Shown piece after piece: positions 1 through 8,792 of a stretch of DNA of 64,000 nt. A program made the translations under genes and the position numbers. The DNA comes from Teichococcus oryzae (GTDB lineage Bacteria > Pseudomonadota > Alphaproteobacteria > Acetobacterales > Acetobacteraceae). Location of the stretch: positions 62,001-126,000 of the forward strand of contig NZ_VUKA01000001.1 of assembly GCF_008386565.1 (NCBI RefSeq). The letters are read 5' to 3'. Positions within the stretch are counted from its first letter, which is position 1; each line of letters opens with the position of its first letter. The notes under the pieces are model-generated. The model was not told where the DNA came from, made no database searches, and saw only the letters and a list, made by a program, of their open reading frames with translations.

Positions 1-282
1 CATCAGCAGGGAGGCGACGCAGCGCGTGGCGTTGCCGCAGGCGCCGGCCTCCGAGCCGTCCGGATTGTGGATGCGCATGAACACATCGGCCTCCGCCGGC
101 GCCTCCCCGGGCGCATCGGCCGCCAGCGGCTCCAGCGTGATGAACTGGTCGCAGCCGATGCCGCGATGGCGGTCAGCGAGGGCGGCGATGCGGGCCGGGC
201 TCAGGCCGAGTGGCCACGGGCGGCCATCGACCACCACGAAGTCATTGCCCAGGCCATGCATCTTGCGAAAGGGGATCTGCAC
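1..282 (-). CDS. dapF: Diaminopimelate epimerase, N-terminal part (cut by window edge)
   Basis: DapF interconverts LL- and meso-diaminopimelate in lysine and peptidoglycan synthesis in the cytoplasm. The visible N-terminal 94 residues carry the family signatures [15 protein letters not shown] near the start, GIGCDQ, and [16 protein letters not shown], which includes the first catalytic cysteine (the Cys of ACGNATR). The gene continues beyond base 1, so the second catalytic Cys is not seen. I start it at the GTG at 282, giving (V/M)[13 protein letters not shown]. An in-frame TAG lies four codons upstream, and the only other choice is the ATG at 259, which would remove the first beta strand. 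No Shine-Dalgarno sequence precedes the GTG. A TATATA element ends seven bases upstream, so the transcript may be leaderless. Certain about the family, fairly sure about the start. Confidence 0.93.
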   Translation of the reverse strand, partial: MQIPFRKMHGLGNDFVVVDGRPWPLGLSPARIAALADRHRGIGCDQFITLEPLAADAPGEAPAEADVFMRIHNPDGSEAGACGNATRCVASLLM

Positions 283-286
283 GCCG

Positions 287-298
287 GCCTATATAGGC
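287..298. promoter_or_regulatory. Perfect 12-bp palindrome with TATATA core ahead of dapF
   Basis: GCCTATATAGGC is its own reverse complement and lies 5 to 16 bases upstream of the dapF GTG. On the minus strand the TATATA can serve as a -10 element whose transcription start would fall at or next to the GTG. The matching -35 region (TTCCGC) is poor. It could equally be an operator. Seen directly; the function is inferred. Confidence 0.4.
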
Positions 299-377
299 GG
301 CGCGGCGATCGGGCGGAACCCGCCCGGGGCGCGAAAGCCGCCGCCGCGTAACGTTCGGGGGACGGGGAGGGGATGGC

Positions 378-1694
378 TCAGGCCAGCGTGCCGTACACCG
401 CCTCCCGCACCGCGTTCGCCGCCGCGCCGCCATTCACCGCCGTCTGGGTCATCACCACGGTAACGATGCGATTCGTCGGATCGGCGAAGAAGCCGGTGCC
501 GTAGATGCCGCCCCAGCCATAGGTGCCGACGCCCTGCCGCGTTTTCGCCGCGCCGGGGTCCGTCAGCACCGAGACGCCATAGCCGAAATCATGGCCCGGC
601 CCGCGCAGGTCGATGGCCATGCCGCCGGTTTGCGGGCGGGTCATCTCGGCCACCGTTTCCGCCTTCAGGATGCGCCGGCCGTCCAGCTCGCCGCCATTCA
701 GCAGCATGCGGGCGAAGCGGGCATAGTCGCCGATGGTGGAGGACGCGCCGGCGCCGCCGGACGGGTAGGCACCGTCGCTGAAGGCGCGGATCGGGTCGCC
801 CATCCAATATCCGCCTGTCAGCGGGTAGGGGACACGCTGCGAGCTGCCCATCGGCTGCAACGCGCCGGACGGGTCGGGATAAAGCGCGGTCACCATGCGC
901 GGCTGGTCGGCGAGCGGCACGCGGAAGGCGAGGCTGGTGAGGCCCAGCGGCGCGCTGATGTGGTTGGCCACGTAGGCATCGAGCGGCAGGCCGCTGGCCC
1001 GCGCCACGATGGCGCCCAGCACGTCGGTGGCCAGGGAATAATGCCAGGCGCTGCCAGGCTGCATGGCGAGCGGGGCCGCCGCCAGCCGGCGCATGTTGTC
1101 GGCGAGCCCGCGGCGCGGCTCGGCCAGCCCGTCATCCACGCCGAGGCGGCGGTAAGCGTCCACCACGCCGGGACGGTTCAGGAAGCCGTAGGAGAAGCCG
1201 GCCGTGTGGCGCAGCAGGTCCCGCACGGTGGGCTGCCGTTCCGCCGGCACGGTGCGCTCCGGCTCGCCCGGGCGCGGGGCCAGGACGCGCAGGTTGCGGA
1301 ATTCCGGCAGGAAGCGGCCCACCGGGTCGTCGAGCCGGATGCTGCCCTGCTCGACCAATTGCAGGATGGCCACGGAGGTGATCGGCTTGGTCATGCTGGC
1401 CAGGCGGAACAGGCTGTCGGGCCGCACCGGCTCGCCGCCGCCGAAGCTGAGGGGGCCGGCGGCGCCGCTGTACAGCACGGTGCCGTCCTGGCGCACCACC
1501 AGGGCCGAAATGGCACCCACCTTGCCGCTTTCCACCTGTTGCCGCAGCGCCGCGTCCAGCACCGCCTGCCGGGAGGGCGGCGGCGCCACGGGCCGGGCGC
1601 AGGATGTCGCGACGAGGGCCGAGGATGCGCCCATCGCCGCGAGCAGGCTGCGCCGGGACAGTGCGGGGGCTGGTGTGGGCCGGTTCGGGTGCAT
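378..1694 (-). CDS. Tat-exported serine hydrolase of the beta-lactamase class C / EstB family
   Basis: 438 residues. The N-terminus has a twin-arginine motif SRRSLLA (residues 13-19), a hydrophobic stretch and a possible lipobox ending at Cys32 (VATSC), so the product is probably exported folded and perhaps lipid-anchored. The serine hydrolase motif SxxK is S100-M-T-K103. The second motif is Y219-S-L with DVLG a few residues on, as in EstB-type esterases (family VIII) rather than the YxN of true AmpC. A WGG-x-x-G segment near residue 395 replaces the KTG box. The family contains esterases, D-aminopeptidases and penicillin-binding proteins, and the substrate cannot be told from sequence. The gene stands alone, divergent from rpmI-rplT and tail-to-head with dapF. 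Family call secure, activity open. Confidence 0.88.
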   Translation of the reverse strand: MHPNRPTPAPALSRRSLLAAMGASSALVATSCARPVAPPPSRQAVLDAALRQQVESGKVGAISALVVRQDGTVLYSGAAGPLSFGGGEPVRPDSLFRLASMTKPITSVAILQLVEQGSIRLDDPVGRFLPEFRNLRVLAPRPGEPERTVPAERQPTVRDLLRHTAGFSYGFLNRPGVVDAYRRLGVDDGLAEPRRGLADNMRRLAAAPLAMQPGSAWHYSLATDVLGAIVARASGLPLDAYVANHISAPLGLTSLAFRVPLADQPRMVTALYPDPSGALQPMGSSQRVPYPLTGGYWMGDPIRAFSDGAYPSGGAGASSTIGDYARFARMLLNGGELDGRRILKAETVAEMTRPQTGGMAIDLRGPGHDFGYGVSVLTDPGAAKTRQGVGTYGWGGIYGTGFFADPTNRIVTVVMTQTAVNGGAAANAVREAVYGTLA

Positions 1695-1835
1695 GGCTCC
1701 TCCTGGATTCGCCGTTTCTTATCTGGCGTGAGGATGTTCGCTTGCGGGAGTTGCGGGCAAGTGCGGGCGATCGGGCATCGCGCGGCGGCGAGGAAGCGGC
1801 GCGGCCTTGGGGGCGGCCCCCCTTTCCGCCGGCCC

Positions 1836-1864
1836 TTGCCCCTGGTCCTGGCCGTCGCTATACC
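1836..1864 (+). promoter_or_regulatory. Probable sigma-70 promoter of rpmI-rplT
   Basis: TTGCCC (1836-1841), a 17-base spacer and TATACC (1859-1864) form a good housekeeping promoter. Transcription would start near 1871 and leave a 5' leader of about 90 bases before rpmI. infC is not upstream, so this operon needs its own promoter. Confidence 0.6.
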
Positions 1865-1918
1865 GCCGCCTTCTTCCGCGCGTCCGGGCCTGTAGGGCAT
1901 GCCCGGCCGCGGTTTCGT

Positions 1919-1937
1919 GCCCGCCCCTCGGGCGGGT
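1919..1937 (+). promoter_or_regulatory. Hairpin in the rpmI leader
   Basis: CCCGCCC and GGGCGGG pair perfectly around a three-base loop, with one extra G-T pair outside, ending 23 bases before the rpmI ATG. There is no T-run, so it is not an intrinsic terminator. The L35-L20 operon is autoregulated by L20 binding its leader in several bacteria, and this stem could take part. That role is inference. Confidence 0.4.
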
Positions 1938-1960
1938 GCCTCAAGACTCAGGAGTTCCAA

Positions 1961-2167
1961 ATGCCCAAGATGAAGACCAAGTCGAGCGTGAAGAAGCGCT
2001 TCCGGCTGACCGCCACGGGTCTGGTGAAGGCCGGCGCCGGCAACAAGCGCCACATGCTGACCGCCAAGACCAACAAGATGAAGCGGCAGAACCGCGGCAT
2101 GTTCGTGCTGAACAAGCAGGACGGTGACACGGTGAAGCAGTGGCTTCCCTACGGCCTCGATCGATAA
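1961..2167 (+). CDS. rpmI: 50S ribosomal protein L35
   Basis: 68 residues, normal for L35. It is a small basic protein of the large ribosomal subunit. It starts [14 protein letters not shown] and carries the conserved [17 protein letters not shown] segment. The start is fixed by an upstream GGAG (1951-1954) and by family length. It lies 15 bases ahead of rplT and is surely co-transcribed with it. The usual upstream partner infC (IF-3) is absent here: the gene before it runs the other way and is a serine hydrolase. Confidence 0.98.
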   Translation: MPKMKTKSSVKKRFRLTATGLVKAGAGNKRHMLTAKTNKMKRQNRGMFVLNKQDGDTVKQWLPYGLDR

Positions 2168-2182
2168 GAGGGGAGCGCACAA

Positions 2183-2554
2183 ATGGCTCGTGTTAAGCGC
2201 GGCGTTACCGCCCATGCCCGCCACAAGAAGGTCCTGAAGCTCGCCAAGGGCTATGTGGGCCGTTCCTCCACCGGCTACCGCCCCGCTCTGGAGCGGGTCG
2301 AGAAGGCGCTGCAATACGCCTATCGCGACCGCCGCAACAAGAAGCGCGATTTCCGCGGCCTGTGGATCCAGCGCATCAACGCGGCCTGCCGCGAGCAGGG
2401 CCTGACCTACTCGAAGTTCATCGCCGGGCTGAAGGCCGCGAACATCGAGCTGGATCGCAAGGTGCTGGCCGCCATCGCCTTCGATGACGCCGCCTCCTTT
2501 GGCGCCTTGGTCGAGAAGGCCAAGGCGGCGCTGCCGGCGAACGCCGCAGCGTGA
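2183..2554 (+). CDS. rplT: 50S ribosomal protein L20
   Basis: 123 residues, slightly longer than the usual 118-120. L20 binds 23S rRNA early in large-subunit assembly and represses its own operon in well-studied species. The N-terminal basic arm ([16 protein letters not shown]) and the core motif [12 protein letters not shown] are typical. A clear GAGGGGAG ribosome site precedes the ATG. A strong terminator-like hairpin follows 33 bases after the stop, before pheS. Confidence 0.98.
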   Translation: MARVKRGVTAHARHKKVLKLAKGYVGRSSTGYRPALERVEKALQYAYRDRRNKKRDFRGLWIQRINAACREQGLTYSKFIAGLKAANIELDRKVLAAIAFDDAASFGALVEKAKAALPANAAA

Positions 2555-2587
2555 TCTGAGCGGCCCGTCAGGGTCGCTGAAGAACAG

Positions 2588-2632
2588 AGCCGCCGCCGCC
2601 CCGGGCAATCCGGGGCGTCAGGCGGCTTTTTT
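2588..2632 (+). terminator. Intrinsic terminator or attenuator between rplT and pheS
   Basis: An outer stem (AGCCGCC with GGCGGCT) encloses a perfect 8-bp inner stem (CGCCCCGG with CCGGGGCG, loop GCAAT). It is followed directly by six T residues, a textbook Rho-independent terminator. Only 29 bases separate it from the pheS start, too few for a full promoter, so pheST probably relies on read-through, which makes attenuation possible. No Phe-rich leader peptide is visible before it. Confidence 0.85.
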
Positions 2633-2661
2633 CATATCCGGGTTTCGATGGGACCAAGAGC

Positions 2662-3744
2662 ATGACGGATGACCTTGCCGGGCTGCAGGCGGAAACCGAG
2701 GCGGCACTGGCGGCGGCGGGCGACCTGCGCGCGCTGGACGCGGTGCGCGTCGCGACCTTGGGCAAGAGCGGCCGCGTCACCGCGCTGCTGAAGGGGCTGG
2801 GCGCCGTGCCCGCCGAGCAGCGCAAGGAGCGTGGCGCGGCGGTGAACCGGCTGAAGGCCGCGCTGGAAGCCGCCATCGAGACCCGCCGGGTGGAACTGGA
2901 CGCCGCCGCGCTGGAATCGCGCCTGGCCGCCGAGCGCATGGATGTCACGCTGCCGCCGCGCCCCTTCCCCCCCGCCGGCCCCGAGAGTGGCGCGCTGCAC
3001 CCGATCGCCCGCACCGTCGAGGAAGTCACCGCCATCTTCGGCGCCATGGGCTTCAGCGTGGCGGAAGGCCCGGACATCGAGGGCGACTGGTACAATTTCG
3101 GCGCGCTGAACATCCCCGACCACCACCCCGCGCGGCAGGACCACGACACCTTCTACGTCCCCGCCGGCCCGGATGGCCGCCGCCCCGTGCTGCGCACCCA
3201 CACCAGCCCCGTGCAGATCCGCACCATGCTGGGCGAGGCGCCGCCGATCCGCGTCATCGTTCCCGGCCGCACCTACCGCGCCGACCATGACGCCACGCAT
3301 TCCCCCATGTTCCACCAGGTGGAGGGGCTGGTGGTGGATCGCGGCATCACCCTGGCGCATCTCAAGGGCTGCCTGATCGACTTCCTGCGCGCCTTCTTCG
3401 GCATCCGCGACCTGCCGGTGCGCTTCCGCGCCTCCTACTTCCCCTTCACCGAGCCCTCCATGGAGGTCGATATCGGCTGGAACCGGAAGACGGGCGAACT
3501 GGGCAAGGGCGGCGACTGGCTGGAGATCCTGGGTTCCGGCATGGTCCACCCGAAGGTGCTGGCCAATTGCGGCATCGACCCGCGCGAATGGCAGGGCTTC
3601 GCCTTCGGCATGGGCATCGAGCGGATCACCATGCTGAAGCACGGCATCCCCGATCTGCGCCCCTTCTATGAAAGCGACATCCGCTGGCTGCGCCATTACG
3701 GCAGCCCGGTTCTGTCCCCCGCCAACCTGGCCGAAGGGGTCTGA
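2662..3744 (+). CDS. pheS: Phenylalanine-tRNA ligase alpha subunit
   Basis: 360 residues. It is the catalytic subunit of the alpha2-beta2 PheRS that charges tRNA-Phe. The N-terminal 90 residues form the coiled-coil arm that contacts tRNA. The class II core follows, with motif 2 (FHQVEGLVVD) and motif 3 (GFAFGMGIERITML) clear. The product ends 4 bases before the pheT ATG, so the two are translationally close. A GGGACCAAGAGC stretch lies before the ATG, and the ribosome site is modest. Confidence 0.98.
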   Translation: MTDDLAGLQAETEAALAAAGDLRALDAVRVATLGKSGRVTALLKGLGAVPAEQRKERGAAVNRLKAALEAAIETRRVELDAAALESRLAAERMDVTLPPRPFPPAGPESGALHPIARTVEEVTAIFGAMGFSVAEGPDIEGDWYNFGALNIPDHHPARQDHDTFYVPAGPDGRRPVLRTHTSPVQIRTMLGEAPPIRVIVPGRTYRADHDATHSPMFHQVEGLVVDRGITLAHLKGCLIDFLRAFFGIRDLPVRFRASYFPFTEPSMEVDIGWNRKTGELGKGGDWLEILGSGMVHPKVLANCGIDPREWQGFAFGMGIERITMLKHGIPDLRPFYESDIRWLRHYGSPVLSPANLAEGV

Positions 3745-3748
3745 GGCG

Positions 3749-6220
3749 ATGAAGTTCACCCTGTCCTGGCTGAAGCAGCATCTGGAGACGGATGCGACGC
3801 TGGATCAGATCACCACCGCCCTGAACAGCATCGGGCTGGAGGTCGAGGGCGTCGAGGATCGTGGCGCCGCGCTGGCGCCCTTCCGCATCGCCCATGTGGT
3901 CGAGGCGGCGCAGCACCCGAATGCCGACCGCCTGCGCGCCTGCAAGGTGGATGTGGGCGATGGCGTGATCCGCTCCGTTGTCTGCGGCGCGCCGAATGCG
4001 CGCACGGGCATGAAGGCGGTGCTGGGCCTGCCCGGCGCCTATGTGCCCGGCAGCGGCATCACCCTGAAGGTGGGCGAGATCCGGGGCGTGAAGAGCGAGG
4101 GCATGATGTGCTCCTCGCGCGAGCTAGGCCTCGGCGACGACCATGAAGGCATCATCGACCTGCCGGAGGACGCGCCGGTGGGCGTGCCTTACGCCAGCTG
4201 GGCCGGGCTGGACGATCCGGTTGTCGAGATCAGCATCACCCCCAACCGGGGCGACGCGCTGGCGATCCGCGGCATCGCGCGGGACCTGGCGGCGGCGGGC
4301 CTCGGCACGCTGAAGCCCTTCGCGCCGGCCAAGGTGCCGGGGGTCTATCCCTCGCCGCTGCGCTGGGTGGTGGAGGACGCGGAATCCTGCCCCTGGGTGC
4401 TCGGCCGCGCCGTGCGCGGGGTGAGGAACGGGCCATCGCCGAAATGGCTGCAGGACCGGCTGGTGGCCATTGGCCAGCGGCCGATCAACGCGCTGGTCGA
4501 TATCACCAATTTCTTCACCTACGACCTGGGTCGCCCGCTGCACGTCTTCGACGCGAAGAAGGTGAAGGGCGACTTGCTGTTCATGCGGCGCGGCCGCGAG
4601 GGCGAAAGCTATCTGGCGCTGAATGGCAAGGAGATCGCCGTCACGCCGGAGGACCTCGTCATCGCCGACCGCGAGGCGGTGGAATCGCTCGCCGGCATCA
4701 TGGGCGGGGAGCATTCTGGCTCGGACGAGAACACCTCCGAGGTGTTCATCGAATGCGCGCTGTTCGACCCGGTGCGCATCGCCCTGACCGGCCGGCGGCA
4801 TGATTTGCGCTCCGATGCCCGCGCCCGCTTCGAGCGCGGCATCGACCCCGCCCTGCTGCCGGACGCGCTGGAAGCCGCCACCGCCATGGTGATCGAGCTT
4901 TGCGGCGGCGAGGCGTCCGCCCTCACCGAGGGCGGTGCCGAGCCCGCCTGGCGGCGCGAGGCCAGCCTGCGCTTCGAGCGCATCGCCGGACTGGGCGGCG
5001 CCGAGGTCGCGCCCGACGACGCGGTGGGCATCCTGGAGCGCCTCGGCTTCGGCGTGGTGGCGCGGGACGCGGAGAAGGTTACCGTCTCCGTCCCGTCCTG
5101 GCGCAACGACATCGCGGGGCAGGGGGCGCTGACCCAGGCGCCCGGCCTGCCCGCCGACAAGGCGCGCGCCGCCGCCGAGGGCTGTGCCGCGATCGAGCCG
5201 GAATGCGACCTGCTGGAGGAGGTGCTGCGCATCATCGGGCTGGACCGCATCCCGCCCGCCTCGCTGCCGGTGTCCTCCCCCGTGCCGCTGCCGGCGCTGA
5301 CGCCGAGGCAGTCCCGCGCCGTGCTGGCCCGCCGTACCCTGGCGGCGCGCGGCATGCTGGATTGCGTGTCCTTCGGCTTCCTTGACCGCAGGGTGGCGGC
5401 GCTGTTTGGCGAGACCCCTGACGCGCTGCGGCTGGAAAACCCGATCGCCGCCGATCTCGACCAGATGCGCCCGACGCCGGTGGCCAGCCTGGCGCTGGCG
5501 GCGGCGCGCAACATCGCCCGTGGCTATCCCGACCTGGCGCTGAGCGAGCTGGGCGCGGCCTATCGCGACATCACGCCGGAAGGGCAGCTCGCCGTCGCCG
5601 CCGGGCTGCGCGCGGGCGAGACGCCGCGCCACTGGGCGGTGCCCGCCCGCGCGGTGGATGCGATGGACGCCAAGGGCGACGCGCTGGCGGTGCTGGGGGC
5701 GCTGGGCGTGCCGATGGCGGCGCTGACCGTCACCGCCGATGCGCCCGGATTTTATCATCCCGGCCGCTCCGGCGTGGTGCGGCAGGGGCCGAAGACGGTG
5801 CTGGCCACCTTTGGCGAGATCCACCCGAAGCTGCGCGAGGAACTCGGCCTGCCCGGCCCCGCCGTGGCGTTCGAGGTGTTCCTCGACAACATCCCCGACC
5901 CCAAGAAGCGCAGGAAGGCAGCCCCCGAGCTTGCGGCCTTCCAGCCGCTGCGGCGCGACTTCGCCTTCCTGGTGGATGCCGCCGTGCCGGCGGAGAACCT
6001 CGTTCGCGCAGCGCGTGGCGCCGAACGGGCGCTGATCACCGAGGTGTCGCTGTTCGACCGCTATGCCGGCGACAAGCTGCCGGAAGGCAAGGTGTCGCTG
6101 GCGCTGGAAGTCACGCTGCAACCGCGCGAGCGCAGCCTGACCGATGCGGAGATCGAGGCGGTGGCGGCGAAGATCGTCGCCGCCGTGGCCAAGGCGACGG
6201 GCGCGACGCTGCGCGGCTGA
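3749..6220 (+). CDS. pheT: Phenylalanine-tRNA ligase beta subunit
   Basis: 823 residues. The frame is open further upstream inside pheS, but MKFTLSWLKQHLETD is the standard start, with GAGG just before it. Domains in order: EMAP/tRNA-binding fold (about 40-150), B3/B4 editing module, B5, core, and the C-terminal anticodon-binding FDX-ACB domain (last ~95 residues). A stretch rich in Ala, Glu and Cys at about residues 453-487 interrupts the B5 domain, between PSWRNDI and CDLLEEVLRI. Similar insertions occur in PheT of acetic-acid-type alphaproteobacteria as I recall. The frame stays open and no function is lost. Confidence 0.97.
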   Translation: MKFTLSWLKQHLETDATLDQITTALNSIGLEVEGVEDRGAALAPFRIAHVVEAAQHPNADRLRACKVDVGDGVIRSVVCGAPNARTGMKAVLGLPGAYVPGSGITLKVGEIRGVKSEGMMCSSRELGLGDDHEGIIDLPEDAPVGVPYASWAGLDDPVVEISITPNRGDALAIRGIARDLAAAGLGTLKPFAPAKVPGVYPSPLRWVVEDAESCPWVLGRAVRGVRNGPSPKWLQDRLVAIGQRPINALVDITNFFTYDLGRPLHVFDAKKVKGDLLFMRRGREGESYLALNGKEIAVTPEDLVIADREAVESLAGIMGGEHSGSDENTSEVFIECALFDPVRIALTGRRHDLRSDARARFERGIDPALLPDALEAATAMVIELCGGEASALTEGGAEPAWRREASLRFERIAGLGGAEVAPDDAVGILERLGFGVVARDAEKVTVSVPSWRNDIAGQGALTQAPGLPADKARAAAEGCAAIEPECDLLEEVLRIIGLDRIPPASLPVSSPVPLPALTPRQSRAVLARRTLAARGMLDCVSFGFLDRRVAALFGETPDALRLENPIAADLDQMRPTPVASLALAAARNIARGYPDLALSELGAAYRDITPEGQLAVAAGLRAGETPRHWAVPARAVDAMDAKGDALAVLGALGVPMAALTVTADAPGFYHPGRSGVVRQGPKTVLATFGEIHPKLREELGLPGPAVAFEVFLDNIPDPKKRRKAAPELAAFQPLRRDFAFLVDAAVPAENLVRAARGAERALITEVSLFDRYAGDKLPEGKVSLALEVTLQPRERSLTDAEIEAVAAKIVAAVAKATGATLRG

Positions 6221-6229
6221 GGATGCGGC

Positions 6230-6260
6230 CCGGGGGGGGGAATGCTCAACCTCCCCCCGG
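6230..6260. terminator. G/C hairpin between convergent pheT and the Rieske-hemerythrin gene
   Basis: CCGGGGGG (6230-6237) pairs with CCCCCCGG (6253-6260) around a 15-base loop. It lies in the 47-base gap between two converging stop codons and could stop transcription both ways, but there is no T-run. Confidence 0.4.
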
Positions 6261-6267
6261 TATCGCG

Positions 6268-7764
6268 CTACAATCCTTCCAGCAGCCGGATCTTGAGGTC
6301 GCGGAAGGTGCGCCGGGCGCGGGAGGTCCTTTGCTCCTCCAGCATGGCTTCCAGCGCCCGCCCCAGCTCGCGCAGGCGGTCCTCGCCGAGGCGCTGGGCC
6401 TCTTGGAACATGGATCGCTCCTCCGAGGTGGCGTGGTGATCCATGGCGACATGCAGCGCCCGCAAATGCTCGTCGAATTCGGGGCTGGCCGTGTTCAGCT
6501 TCAGGGTCATCGCCAGCAGGTCGGAAAGCTGGCGGTGCTCGGAATGGGCGATGGGCACGTCCTCGCTCACCGGATGGACCGCCGGGTAGAAGATGTGGTC
6601 CTCCACATGCTCGTGGATCTCCAGCTCGGAGGCGAGGACCCGCAGCAGGTCGCGGCGCTGCGGATCATGCGCGGGCGTGTCCCTGATGGTTTCGAACAGC
6701 CGCCGGATCAGCTGGTGGTGCTCGAACAGGACCTCGTCGGCCTTCCGGCCGGGTGAGGTGCCACGGCGCCCGTCCCGCCGCGCATCCGGCTGCGAATCCG
6801 ACGGCGCCTGGGCGAGGCCGGCGGCGGTGACGACATCCTCGCCCGGCTCCTGTTCCCGCCGGATCTCGACCATGCCGGCCCGCAGCCGCACCTCGTAGCG
6901 CGGCTGCGGGCAGGTCGAGGGGCCGCTGACCGGCCACCCGGTTTCCAGGTCGTATCCCGAACCGTGCCAGGGGCAGACCAGCGCGCCGTTGAGAACCCAT
7001 CCCTGGTCGAGCGGGCCGCCCCGGTGGGAACAGCGCGCGCCCATCGCGTGCACGCGCCCCTTGTGCCGGACCAGGACGATCCCGACGCCCTGGCGCTGGT
7101 CCTCGTCCCAGATCTCGACCCGCCGCGGCCGGTTCTCCTCCAGCTCGGCGACAGGCAGCACCGGCCTGAAGTCGCGCGGCTCCAGGCTCCGGTCGGCCTG
7201 ATCGACGCCGATCCGCCGGCGATACACCATGTGGCCGCCCAGATAGCCGCCGACAAACATGCAGGCCCAGCCGGCGGCGCTGGCCAGCCGCCCTTCGCGA
7301 AGGCGCCCCTGGCCGCGAAGCGCGATGGACGCCAGGTTGAGGGCCAGCGCCGTGCTGTTGACCAGGGCATGCGCCATGCCGACCCGCCGGTCGCGGCCAT
7401 TGGTGTGCTGCCAGTCCGCCAGCCCCGTCGCCGCGGCGGCAACGGCGCCGGCGCTGCCGACCTTCAGGGCCAGTTCGGCGGTGCGCTCCGTTCCCCGGCG
7501 CCGGATGCCAAGCGTGGCCAGGAGATCCAGCGCGAAGGCCAGGGTCCAGGTCCCGAGCGGAATGGTCACCAGCATCGGATGGACGGGATGGCCATAGCCG
7601 GTTCCGTGCAGGGCATTTGCCACCCCCTCGGCGGGAGATCCCGCGATCTGGGCCGGCCGCGCCATGGCGGTTTCAACCGCGTAGCCGGGCCCGTCGAGCG
7701 ATGAAGCCGCCTCGATCCGGCCAATGCCCGCATCGGTTGCCCTGGCAAATCTGGAACGTCCCAT
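6268..7764 (-). CDS. DUF2231 membrane - Rieske [2Fe-2S] - hemerythrin HHE fusion protein
   Basis: 498 residues with three modules. Residues 55-185 hold a DUF2231-type membrane region (GHPVHPMLVTIPLGTW is its signature) with about four hydrophobic helices. Residues 200-305 are a Rieske domain with cluster ligands C245-S-H247 and C264-P-W-H267, of the ferredoxin/dioxygenase type (CPWH). A charged linker leads to a hemerythrin-like four-helix bundle at about 343-460 with H349/H350, H384-E-H386, H407/H410 and H443/H444-E448. Each half should hold iron: the Rieske centre shuttles electrons, and the bundle would bind a di-iron centre for O2, NO or peroxide. The start has a GAGGG site six bases upstream. 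It is a single-gene unit. Function unproven; iron or oxidative stress defence is a guess. Confidence 0.85.
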   Translation of the reverse strand: MGRSRFARATDAGIGRIEAASSLDGPGYAVETAMARPAQIAGSPAEGVANALHGTGYGHPVHPMLVTIPLGTWTLAFALDLLATLGIRRRGTERTAELALKVGSAGAVAAAATGLADWQHTNGRDRRVGMAHALVNSTALALNLASIALRGQGRLREGRLASAAGWACMFVGGYLGGHMVYRRRIGVDQADRSLEPRDFRPVLPVAELEENRPRRVEIWDEDQRQGVGIVLVRHKGRVHAMGARCSHRGGPLDQGWVLNGALVCPWHGSGYDLETGWPVSGPSTCPQPRYEVRLRAGMVEIRREQEPGEDVVTAAGLAQAPSDSQPDARRDGRRGTSPGRKADEVLFEHHQLIRRLFETIRDTPAHDPQRRDLLRVLASELEIHEHVEDHIFYPAVHPVSEDVPIAHSEHRQLSDLLAMTLKLNTASPEFDEHLRALHVAMDHHATSEERSMFQEAQRLGEDRLRELGRALEAMLEEQRTSRARRTFRDLKIRLLEGL

Positions 7765-7912
7765 CGAGTGCCCTCATGCGCCTGCCATCCGATGGCCGCA
7801 GCAGCCATCGTGCTTGCTCAACACGCGAGGCACCCGGAGGTTAGGCGCGGGTGTTCAAATGCTTCCGCGATGACACCGCCGGAGAGCGGCGCGGGTCGGG
7901 CGGAAAGGCAAG

Positions 7913-7945
7913 CGCCGGGGGGAGAGGTCATCCTTTCCCCCGGCG
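7913..7945 (-). terminator. Hairpin after the amino-acid binding-protein gene
   Basis: CGCCGGGGG pairs with CCCCCGGCG over a 15-base loop, five bases past the stop codon of the binding protein. No T-run follows on the minus strand, so it may protect the 3' end or act as a weak terminator. Confidence 0.4.
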
Positions 7946-7950
7946 GGCCA

Positions 7951-8769
7951 TCAGAATTGCGGCATGGGCGGCAGCGGGTCCATCTTTGCTTTGAACCACC
8001 TCTCGTGAATGCGGTTCAGCTCGCCGCTTTCCACCAGCTTGGCGATGAAGGTGTTGCTCCAGTCGCGCAGCGCCGTGTCCTGCTTGCGGAAGGCCATGCC
8101 ATTGGCCTGGGCGCGCAGGGTGAATTTCGGCTCGATCTGCAGGTTGGCATAGTTCTGGGTGAGCTGCGCCAGCACGGTGGAGGAGGCGCCGATCGCCTGC
8201 ACCTGGCCGGAGATGATGGACTGGGTGGTGGTGGCGTCGTCGTCGAAGCGCATGATGCGCGTCTCCTTCGGCGCCACGGCGACCAGCGCGGAATCCTGCG
8301 TGCTGGCCCGTGCCACGCCGACGCGCACGCCCTTCAGGTCGTCCGGGCCTTTGATGGGGGTGCTCTTCGGCGCGAGGATATAGGTGGTGAAGGCGCTGTA
8401 GGGGTTGGAGAACAGCACCTGCTTGGAGCGTTCCTCGGTGATGCCGAAGGTCGCCACCAGCATGTCCACCTTGTTGGTCAGCAGGAAAGGGATGCGGTTA
8501 GGGCCGGTCACCGGGACCAGTTGCAGTTCCACCCCCAGCTCCTTCGCCAGGAGGTTGGCGACATCCACGTCGTAGCCGGCGGGGTTCTGGTTGGCGTCGG
8601 TGCCGCCGAAGGGCGGGTAGTCGGTCAGCACGCCGACCATGATGCGGCCGCGGCTCTTGATCTCCTCCGGGGTGGCGGCGGCGGCCGGGCGGATCATCCC
8701 CGGCAGCATGGCGGCGCCCAGCGCCAGGGCCGCCACGCCGCGGCGGGTAAGGGTGAGGCGTTCGGTCAT
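7951..8769 (-). CDS. Polar amino-acid ABC transporter, periplasmic substrate-binding protein
   Basis: 272 residues. An N-terminal signal region (LTRRGVAALALGAAMLPG, ending at a likely AAA cleavage site) is followed by an SBP family 3 fold, as in glutamine, cystine or general amino-acid binders. The motif GYDVDVANLLAKELG and the segment FLLTNKVDMLVATFGITEERSK are typical. The reading frame is open further upstream, but MTERLTL is the sensible start: it precedes the signal peptide and has AGGAGGACACAGGA before it. It is the last gene of a three-gene importer unit, with two permeases upstream. The ligand is not predictable with certainty. Confidence 0.92.
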   Translation of the reverse strand: MTERLTLTRRGVAALALGAAMLPGMIRPAAAATPEEIKSRGRIMVGVLTDYPPFGGTDANQNPAGYDVDVANLLAKELGVELQLVPVTGPNRIPFLLTNKVDMLVATFGITEERSKQVLFSNPYSAFTTYILAPKSTPIKGPDDLKGVRVGVARASTQDSALVAVAPKETRIMRFDDDATTTQSIISGQVQAIGASSTVLAQLTQNYANLQIEPKFTLRAQANGMAFRKQDTALRDWSNTFIAKLVESGELNRIHERWFKAKMDPLPPMPQF

Positions 8770-8792
8770 TCCTGTGTCCTCCTGGATCTTGT

